Source: a virus
DNA: 24,653 nucleotides
Virus record (IMG/VR): IMGVR_UViG_3300023174_009192
Location: 1 to 24,653 of that record
Direction: 5' to 3' (one strand)
The notes beneath the pieces are model-generated. The model saw nothing but the letters and a program-made list of their open reading frames with translations. It was not told where the DNA came from and searched no databases. This document shows positions 5,950 to 11,841 of the stretch, piece by piece; the stretch's first letter is position 1; every line of letters starts with the position of its first letter. A program made the translations under genes and the position numbers.

Positions 5950-7203
5950 TTATATATATTTATATCCAAAGGAAATGTCTACATTTGTAAGGCTTGTGCT
6001 AGCAATAAGACTGACTAATGTGCCTGCAGGTATGACACTATTTAATGTTATTGCGGGTGTAAAGGTAGGTGTACCGCCTGTAGCGTTTGCAGTTACAGCG
6101 GTAATGATTTGAATGTTATATGTCGCTCTAAAGAGAGGAATAGTACCAGCGTTTATTCTTGGAGAAGCAAATGTTGCCATGTTTTTAAGCGCGCCAAAAG
6201 TCGGTGATGTTATAAGACCTGTTACATCCAGGTTTCCACTTAATTGAGTAGTACCAGTTACATTTAATATACCCTGTATATAAGCATTCCCGCCTACTGT
6301 GAGATTACCACTTACTGCAGCATTGTTTGTTGCAGTGCTATTAGTACAGCTTAGATTACCTGTAACGGTTGTGTTTCTATTAATATAGAATTGGTTACTA
6401 CAAGCGATATAAGCTGGGTCGAGTTCAAATATAACACTCGCTGTGGTGGGTGTTATAATAAGTCCTGGACCAGGTGTATATGTAGCAGTATATAGTATTT
6501 GATTTATAGTTATTGATGTAAGACTGGATGTTGCAGTTCTGCCTACTATCTCACCAGGGCCTACATATTGAAGCACTGGAGGGTTAGTATTATTTGTTGA
6601 GTTAATATAGAGTGAGTTTTGATTTATATGTCTTAAGTGTTCAACGCCAATACCATTGCTTACAGATCCTAATGCAACACTGATAGGATTTGATGGTGCT
6701 GCTTTTGATATAGTTATACCATCTATTGTGTTGCTGTTTAAGTTTGTAACACCTACACCCTGTACTTGAAGATTTAACTTTAAATCTGAATCATAATAAA
6801 ATTGAGTTGAATTAACCAGTGTAGAAATATCAAATTTTGATAAGTCAGCTACAAGAGGTACATTACTTGTAGCAAAATTACTCCTGGCACTTAAGCTATA
6901 AATTGTTCTTGTATTGGCATCAAAAATTATATCGCCCACTTCAGCACCTTGGCTTGCAAATATATCATATGCTTCTTGACTGAATCCTGTGTTTAGATAT
7001 GATCCAAAAAGCGTTTCTACACGCCCTAGATTCTTTATGCTTACTGGTACACCACCAACTGTACCGTTTCCTACATATAGACGTTGAGTATCTGTACAGA
7101 AAGCTGGTTCACCTAAATTAAATGTAACTCCTGTTATATTTGCTGTTCTTCTCTGTGAATCTGTACCGTTTCTTATGATTATTTTTGTGATTTGATTGGC
7201 CAT
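5950..7203 (-). CDS. Tail fibre protein
   Basis: This is a 417-aa protein. Residues about 6-60 match the N-terminal phage tail-fibre domain with the pattern R-N-G-T...G-E-P-A-F-C-T-D-T-Q-R-L-Y-V-G-N-G, which is often found where a fibre attaches or at the base of major tropism proteins. The rest is Asn/Thr/Ser/Gly-rich repetitive beta-structure, including segments such as V-x-G-N-L-T-V-G-G-N-A near 300, typical of elongated trimeric shafts. The C-terminal 60 residues form a likely beta-sandwich tip. The adhesin-like gene follows. An AATAAATA late promoter lies upstream, which agrees with a virion gene. Confidence 0.8.
   Translation of the reverse strand: MANQITKIIIRNGTDSQRRTANITGVTFNLGEPAFCTDTQRLYVGNGTVGGVPVSIKNLGRVETLFGSYLNTGFSQEAYDIFASQGAEVGDIIFDANTRTIYSLSARSNFATSNVPLVADLSKFDISTLVNSTQFYYDSDLKLNLQVQGVGVTNLNSNTIDGITISKAAPSNPISVALGSVSNGIGVEHLRHINQNSLYINSTNNTNPPVLQYVGPGEIVGRTATSSLTSITINQILYTATYTPGPGLIITPTTASVIFELDPAYIACSNQFYINRNTTVTGNLSCTNSTATNNAAVSGNLTVGGNAYIQGILNVTGTTQLSGNLDVTGLITSPTFGALKNMATFASPRINAGTIPLFRATYNIQIITAVTANATGGTPTFTPAITLNSVIPAGTLVSLIASTSLTNVDISFGYKYI
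5957..5964 (-). promoter_or_regulatory. Possible late promoter (TATAAATA) before the adhesin gene
   Basis: An exact octamer on the minus strand lies 21 nt before the ATG at 5935 and overlaps the 3' end of the fibre gene. The spacing differs from the usual 5 nt here, so support is weaker. Confidence 0.35.
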
Positions 7204-7212
7204 ACTTTAAAT

Positions 7213-7220
7213 TATTTATT
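7213..7220 (-). promoter_or_regulatory. Late promoter (AATAAATA) for the tail fibre gene
   Basis: The octamer lies on the minus strand 9 nt before the fibre ATG. It is back to back with the TATAAATA of the plus-strand gene at 7247, so the 43-bp gap is a divergent late-promoter pair. Confidence 0.5.
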
Positions 7221-7233
7221 AAAACCACATAAA

Positions 7234-7241
7234 TATAAATA
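7234..7241 (+). promoter_or_regulatory. Late promoter (TATAAATA) for the gene at 7247
   Basis: Exact octamer, 5 nt (ACAAT) before the ATG. This is the canonical spacing in this window and predicts an mRNA starting at about the A of ATG. Confidence 0.65.
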
Positions 7242-7246
7242 ACAAT

Positions 7247-7483
7247 ATGGCAGCTAATTCAGGTTTTTCCGCTGTAGCAGACAGAGACACAATCAAAGTT
7301 TTTAATGTCAGCTCTGGAATTAAGGAGTATTCAATCCACCTTGCAGGGGAGAAGATATTCAATGGGCCTGTGGTCACAGGAGATGCATTGAGTTTTGTCA
7401 CTATTAATAGCAGAGGTGAAAAAAAAGGCAAAGTATATAACATAAATAAAGGTATACTTCGTTATAGTTTTAATGTGAAATAG
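7247..7483 (+). CDS. Small late protein, 78 aa, beta-rich
   Basis: This short protein has alternating hydrophobic residues and a Lys/Arg-rich turn near 60, with no recognised family. The exact late promoter upstream and the position beside the fibre gene suggest a virion or lysis role. It ends 1 nt before the start of the coiled-coil/transmembrane gene at 7485, so the two are probably translated together. Confidence 0.6.
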   Translation: MAANSGFSAVADRDTIKVFNVSSGIKEYSIHLAGEKIFNGPVVTGDALSFVTINSRGEKKGKVYNINKGILRYSFNVK

Positions 7484-7484
7484 T

Positions 7485-7880
7485 ATGAAAATGCGCAAAC
7501 CATCTAATAACGACACTGTTGCCACTTTGCGCAAAAATGTTGATGCACTATATAAAGCAGTTTATCAAGGAAATGGATCACCTTCCATTTTAACACAAAT
7601 AGCCAAATTAAATGAACAAGTTGTATCATTGGAAGAAAAAGTTGAAGCAAAGTTTCAAGCATTGGACAATGAAATGGGATTGAAATTTAAGAACGTTACA
7701 GATGTTGTTACAGAAAAATTTAGCAATTTGAGCGATCAGATAAACAGTGAGTTTAGCAAAGAAAAAACTGTGCTTGATAAAAGATGGAGCCACAAGACAG
7801 CCATTTTTACAGGAATTCTTGCATCATTTACATCCATAGCGGTTGTTGTTGCGTCAGAAATATTAAAAAGACTGCATTGA
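7485..7880 (+). CDS. Coiled-coil protein with C-terminal transmembrane segment, possible holin-type
   Basis: In this 131-aa protein residues about 30-100 have heptad-like spacing of Leu, Val and Phe with charged residues between, which suggests a coiled coil. Residues about 105-127 form one hydrophobic segment rich in Ala, Ile, Val and Ser, followed by a short Lys/Arg tail. This layout resembles XhlA-type and related small phage membrane proteins involved in lysis, but also tail-anchored proteins of other roles. Starts at 7485 or 7491 (both ATG) are possible. It is transcribed with the small late gene before it. The lysis assignment is a guess from topology. Confidence 0.6.
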   Translation: MKMRKPSNNDTVATLRKNVDALYKAVYQGNGSPSILTQIAKLNEQVVSLEEKVEAKFQALDNEMGLKFKNVTDVVTEKFSNLSDQINSEFSKEKTVLDKRWSHKTAIFTGILASFTSIAVVVASEILKRLH

Positions 7881-7931
7881 TTTACAAAAGAGCTACTATA
7901 ATATCAGTTTGTGATTAATTTGGTAAATAGT

Positions 7932-7952
7932 TCCTGTTTTCTTCCTTCAGGA
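7932..7952 (+). promoter_or_regulatory. Short hairpin covering a purine-rich leader of nrdA
   Basis: TCCTG (7932-7936) can pair with CAGGA (7948-7952) across an 11-nt pyrimidine-rich loop. The paired arm includes AGGAG, one of the few Shine-Dalgarno-like sequences in the window, but it lies about 13 nt from the ATG at 7967. Confidence 0.3.
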
Positions 7953-7966
7953 GAATAAATTATTTC

Positions 7967-10231
7967 ATGGCTATGAGTTCGCAGATTTCTGTTAAAAAAC
8001 GTGATGGTAAGTCAGAGAAATTTAATATAGAAAAAATTAATAAAGTTATTAGTTGGGCAACAGAGGGCATTTCTGGAGTTAGTTTATCAGAGATAGAAAT
8101 AAATGCTAACTTGAACATGGCAGATAATATTTCTACAAAAGAGATACACCAGGTGTTAATTGAATCAGCTGCAAACTTAATTTCTTTAGAAAAACCAAAT
8201 TATCAATTTGTTGCAGGTCGTCTTCTCAATTATCAATTGCGCAAGGATGTGTGGGGTGGTAAGCATGCACCCAGATTGATTGATGTAATCTTTACTGGGT
8301 TGAGAAAAGAGATTTATGATAAAGCAATTTTAGAAAAATATACAGAAGATGAAATAAACAAGATTGGTGAATTTATTGATCATGATCGTGATTTTCTTTT
8401 TACATATGCTGGTATTAAGCAGCTGTGCGACAAGTACTTGGTTAAAAATAGGGTCACAGATGTAATTTTTGAAACACCTCAATTTGCTTATATTCTCATT
8501 GCTGCATATGCTTTTATAAATTACCCCAAAGAAACAAGACTAGAATATGTTCGCAGGTTTTATAATGCAATATCAAGGCATAAAATAAATTTACCAACAC
8601 CTATTATGGCAGGTGTACGTACCAACTCTAAAAGCTATGCAAGTTGCTGTTTGATAGGTGTAGAGGATAATAAAGAATCAATTACAGCATCTGGTACAGC
8701 TGTCTCTATTGCTACTGCCAGTCGGTGTGGCATTGGTATAGACATTTCCAAAATAAGAGCAATTGGAGCTCCCGTCAATAACGGTGAAGTGGTACATACA
8801 GGTGTTATTCCATTTTTAAAGATCTTCGAAGCTTCAGTCAAAGCATGGCAACAAAATGGATTGAGAGGTGGTTCAGCTACTACCAATATTCAGTGGTGGC
8901 ATTATGAGATAGAGGATATTGTGGTTCTCAAGAACAACGCAGGGACCGATGATAATAGAGTGAGAAAACTTGATTATACGGTGGGTATGTCTAAGCTATT
9001 CTATGACAGAGTATTAAAAGACGAGCAAATCACACTCTTCTCTCCACATGAAGTGCCTGAATTGTGGGAAGCTTGGGGTACACCTAAGTTCGATAAGATC
9101 TATAAAGAACATGAAGAGAGCAGAAAAATAAAGCAAAAGAAAAAAATATCAGCACGAAAATTATTTGGGTTGATAGTCAAAGAGCGTGTTGAGACAGGCA
9201 GAATCTATATTCTCAATGTGGATACAGCAAATGAGCATGGTGCATGGTCTGATAAGGTAACCATGAGTAACTTGTGCACAGAAGTAATTCACCCCACCAT
9301 TCCCCTTAATGATTATAATGACCCGGAAGCAGAGATAGGCATGTGCATCTTGTCTGCTATCAACATGCTTGAAATAAAAGATTGGAAAGATCTGGAAAAG
9401 ACATGTGATCTTGTTGTTAGGTTTTTGGAAGAAATTATTGACATTCAAACTTATTTCAATAAAGCTGCAGCTAATTTTGCCAAAAAGCGCAGAAGCTTGG
9501 GAATAGGTATTACTAATTTTGCTGCATTTTTAGCTAGAAATGAAAAGAAGTATTCTGATAAATCAGCTTTGGCTCTTGTGGATGAATGGATGGAGCATTT
9601 TCAATATTATCTGCTCAAATCAAGCCTAACTCTCTCTAAGGAAAGAGGCCGTTGTGACAAGTTTGATAAAACTAAATATGCTAAAGGCATATTGCCTGTG
9701 GATACCTACAAGAGAAAAGTTGATGATGTCGTCAAGAGAAAGCTTTCTCTTGATTGGGAAGCATTAAGAAAAGAAATTAAAGAACATGGACTAAGACATT
9801 CAACTTTGTCGTGTGTTATGCCTTGTGAATCTAGTTCTGTTATTCAATGCTCTACCAATGGTATTGAACCAGTCAGATCATTAATAACGTATAAAACCTC
9901 TAAAATGGGGAAGCTCCCTGTTTTAGTGCCAGGCATAGGTAAATATGAATCCAACTATCAACTTGCTTTCTCCTTTGAGAATAACACAGACATCATTAAT
10001 ATAAACGCTGTTATTCAGAAGTACTTGGACATGGCTATTTCTACTAATATCTATTACAACTATGCACATTATCCCAATAATGTATTGCCTGATAGCAAAG
10101 TTATGAAAGAACTCATGTATGCATATAGCATGGGTCTTATTTCTCTGTATTATAATAATACTGATGATGGTGACAAGGAACAGTCCATGAATAAAGAATC
10201 AGATTGCACTAGTGGAGCCTGCAAACTATAA
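7967..10231 (+). CDS. nrdA: Ribonucleotide reductase class Ia, alpha subunit
   Basis: This 754-aa enzyme reduces ribonucleoside diphosphates to deoxyribonucleotides. It has an N-terminal ATP-cone (about 6-95) for allosteric activity control, then the ten-stranded barrel. The active-site residues follow E. coli numbering closely: Cys227/228 (C225 in E. coli), the S-N-L-C-T-E-V motif with Asn435, Cys437 and Glu439, and Cys460 in G-M-C-I-L-S. A Tyr-Tyr pair in the I-Y-Y-N segment is for radical transfer. The C-terminal C-T-S-G-A-C-K-L matches the redox-active C-x4-C tail that receives electrons from thioredoxin or glutaredoxin. nrdB follows after 17 bp. The length is standard, and it appears complete and functional. 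Confidence 0.97.
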   Translation: MAMSSQISVKKRDGKSEKFNIEKINKVISWATEGISGVSLSEIEINANLNMADNISTKEIHQVLIESAANLISLEKPNYQFVAGRLLNYQLRKDVWGGKHAPRLIDVIFTGLRKEIYDKAILEKYTEDEINKIGEFIDHDRDFLFTYAGIKQLCDKYLVKNRVTDVIFETPQFAYILIAAYAFINYPKETRLEYVRRFYNAISRHKINLPTPIMAGVRTNSKSYASCCLIGVEDNKESITASGTAVSIATASRCGIGIDISKIRAIGAPVNNGEVVHTGVIPFLKIFEASVKAWQQNGLRGGSATTNIQWWHYEIEDIVVLKNNAGTDDNRVRKLDYTVGMSKLFYDRVLKDEQITLFSPHEVPELWEAWGTPKFDKIYKEHEESRKIKQKKKISARKLFGLIVKERVETGRIYILNVDTANEHGAWSDKVTMSNLCTEVIHPTIPLNDYNDPEAEIGMCILSAINMLEIKDWKDLEKTCDLVVRFLEEIIDIQTYFNKAAANFAKKRRSLGIGITNFAAFLARNEKKYSDKSALALVDEWMEHFQYYLLKSSLTLSKERGRCDKFDKTKYAKGILPVDTYKRKVDDVVKRKLSLDWEALRKEIKEHGLRHSTLSCVMPCESSSVIQCSTNGIEPVRSLITYKTSKMGKLPVLVPGIGKYESNYQLAFSFENNTDIININAVIQKYLDMAISTNIYYNYAHYPNNVLPDSKVMKELMYAYSMGLISLYYNNTDDGDKEQSMNKESDCTSGACKL

Positions 10232-10248
10232 GTATATAATCAATTGCT

Positions 10249-11313
10249 ATGAAGAGTGTTCTCAATTTAAAAAATATAGATTCTGCCAAACAACCGTTGT
10301 TTTTTGGTGAAGATCTTAATTTGCAACGTTACGATAAATTTAAGTATCCTATCTTTTTTGAACTCTTCAAAAAGCAAGAAGAGTTCTTCTGGTGGCCTCA
10401 TGAAATAAGTCTGCAAAAAGACCGTGGTGATTACAAAGAACTAACAAATGAAGAACGGTTTGTATTTGATACCAATCTGAAATTTCAAACTCTTGGCGAC
10501 AGCATGCTTTCAAGGTCCATTCATTCCTTAAAAGATCATGTCTCAAATCCTGAACTTGAGATATGCATGAACACATGGCAGAGATTTGAAGGTATTCATA
10601 GTTATAGCTATTCTTATCTTCTCAACAATGTTCACCCAGATGCATCAGCTTTCTTTGATAGTATCATGGAAGACAAGGAAATAGTAAAGCGAGCTTCACT
10701 CATACGTGAAAACTTTGATAAAATTCTTAGCTCCAGTAAAGATAAGGATTCCAAGGAAAGCATTTTCAATTGTATCCTAGCAGTTAATTGCATGGAAGGT
10801 CTTGTTTTTTATGTTAGTTTTGCTTGTTCATTTTATTTTGGATACAGAGGCAAGATGGAGGGCAATGCTAAGATTATAAAATTTATTCAAAGAGATGAAG
10901 CGTTGCATTTTGCAACAACACAAAATCTTATAAAGATATTAAAAGAAGAAGACAAGGAAGGGTTTACATCTGTGGTAAAAAAGAATGAAGATAAGATTTA
11001 TGAAGTTTATGAAAATGCTGCTAAGAGTGAGATGGAATGGGCACAGTATCTGTTTAGTAAAGGTAGCCTATTGGGTCTTAATGCAGATGTACTAGGAGGT
11101 TATTCTAAATGGCTCTGTGATACGAGGTTGCGCTCTCTCGGTTACAAGAAGATCTTTAACCAGAAAGAAAATCCTATTTCAGGCTGGTTAGATAGTTATC
11201 TTGATAGCAGCAAGGTGCAGGTAGCGCCACAAGAGACAGAGATTGGTGCTTATAAAATTGGCGCTCGTGATACATCTATTTCTGACAAAGATTTTAATGA
11301 TATAGAACTATGA
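10249..11313 (+). CDS. nrdB: Ribonucleotide reductase class Ia, beta subunit
   Basis: This 354-aa subunit carries the di-iron tyrosyl radical. Ligand positions match E. coli almost residue for residue: Asp84 in T-L-G-D-S, Glu114 and His117 in R-F-E-G-I-H-S, and the radical Tyr121 in S-Y-S-Y. Later iron ligands lie in the N-C-M-E-G region near 180-185 and in the R-D-E-A-L-H segment near 215-220. The enzyme works with NrdA encoded just upstream to supply dNTPs during phage DNA replication. Its stop overlaps the next ATG (ATGA), so the small gene at 11310 is likely co-translated. Confidence 0.97.
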   Translation: MKSVLNLKNIDSAKQPLFFGEDLNLQRYDKFKYPIFFELFKKQEEFFWWPHEISLQKDRGDYKELTNEERFVFDTNLKFQTLGDSMLSRSIHSLKDHVSNPELEICMNTWQRFEGIHSYSYSYLLNNVHPDASAFFDSIMEDKEIVKRASLIRENFDKILSSSKDKDSKESIFNCILAVNCMEGLVFYVSFACSFYFGYRGKMEGNAKIIKFIQRDEALHFATTQNLIKILKEEDKEGFTSVVKKNEDKIYEVYENAAKSEMEWAQYLFSKGSLLGLNADVLGGYSKWLCDTRLRSLGYKKIFNQKENPISGWLDSYLDSSKVQVAPQETEIGAYKIGARDTSISDKDFNDIEL

Positions 11314-11540
11314 TACCCAATTGGTTTCTGGACAATTGCTCAGAAGTAGAAAAAGATATCTTATATGCCATTGTATGGCAAACATTTCAACCATGTGGAT
11401 ATGAGCCTTCCTTTCCATGTGTAAAGCTTTTGCGTAAAGAACCGCTTGTCAAAATTTTAAACAATTTAAAAAAACAAATTTTTGAAGAGCACTTACCAAC
11501 CTTAGAGAATCTTTTGAAAAAGGTTACTGAAGAACTATAA
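11310..11540 (+). CDS. Hypothetical 76-aa protein coupled to nrdB
   Basis: Its ATG overlaps the nrdB stop by 4 bp, so it belongs to the nrd transcription unit. The protein has Cys, Trp and Phe in its first half (including F-Q-P-C-G-Y) and a Leu/Lys helix in the second. It is not a glutaredoxin or thioredoxin: no CxxC. I do not recognise a family. Translational coupling suggests a job in nucleotide metabolism, but that is only position. Confidence 0.6.
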   Translation: MIPNWFLDNCSEVEKDILYAIVWQTFQPCGYEPSFPCVKLLRKEPLVKILNNLKKQIFEEHLPTLENLLKKVTEEL

Positions 11541-11543
11541 ATA
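11536..11543 (+). promoter_or_regulatory. Exact TATAAATA with no gene directly behind it
   Basis: The octamer overlaps the stop of the 76-aa gene. The predicted start of transcription (about 11549) is followed not by a start codon and ORF but by the G-rich hairpin element at 11570-11617. It may drive a short RNA, or it may be a chance hit in AT-rich DNA. Confidence 0.35.
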
Positions 11544-11569
11544 AATTCGAAGGAGCAGTTGTACATAGC

Positions 11570-11617
11570 TACACTAGGGGTGGGTTGGTGGGAACCTTTT
11601 TGAGGGTTACTAGTGTA
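11570..11617. other. G-rich hairpin element between nrd genes and a late gene
   Basis: TACACTAG (11570-11577) and its exact complement CTAGTGTA (11610-11617) flank a 32-nt interior. The interior contains GGGGTGGGTTGGTGGG, four G-runs with 1-2 nt loops that could make a two-tier quadruplex, and a GGTT/AACC inner stem. In this AT-rich genome such a G-tract is unusual. It may be a transcript end, a structured leader or a small RNA. I see no match to a riboswitch consensus. Confidence 0.45.
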
Positions 11618-11636
11618 AAGAAATGTTTTGGTTTTT

Positions 11637-11644
11637 TATAAATA
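11637..11644 (+). promoter_or_regulatory. Late promoter (TATAAATA) for the gene at 11650
   Basis: Exact octamer, 5 nt before the ATG at 11650. It decides the start: a longer frame from 11623 would begin upstream of the promoter. Confidence 0.65.
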
Positions 11645-11649
11645 TTTGT

Positions 11650-11841
11650 ATGTCACGAGCTGCCACTTTGAGTGGGGTCACCTCTTCAGATTTGTACAAG
11701 CGCTTCACAGAAGAGAGAGAGCATATCCTAAAAAACAAGTGGTTTTTAAGCGAAAAAGCTGGTAAGGATATAGGCTTTGAAAAAGCTTTAATTGATTGGG
11801 TTATGAATCACCGGCCCAAATGGATTAGTAAATTAAGTTGA
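11650..11841 (+). CDS. Small helical late protein (63 aa)
   Basis: A helical motif running from F-T-E-E-R-E through H-I-L-K-N-K-W-F-L-S-E-K-A-G-K-D-I-G-F to A-L-I-D-W-V resembles short domains seen at the end of various bacterial and phage proteins (DUF4032-like in feel). I cannot name the family with confidence. The start follows the late promoter by 5 nt. The 3' end overlaps the convergent baseplate gene by 9 bp. An exact late promoter for such a small gene suggests an abundant or virion-associated protein. Confidence 0.6.
   Translation: MSRAATLSGVTSSDLYKRFTEEREHILKNKWFLSEKAGKDIGFEKALIDWVMNHRPKWISKLS

Noticed and set aside
11560-11600. Resemblance of the TAGCTACAC segment to a preQ1-I riboswitch
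   Set aside because: The A-rich tail and stem order needed for that fold are absent, so the similarity is only local.
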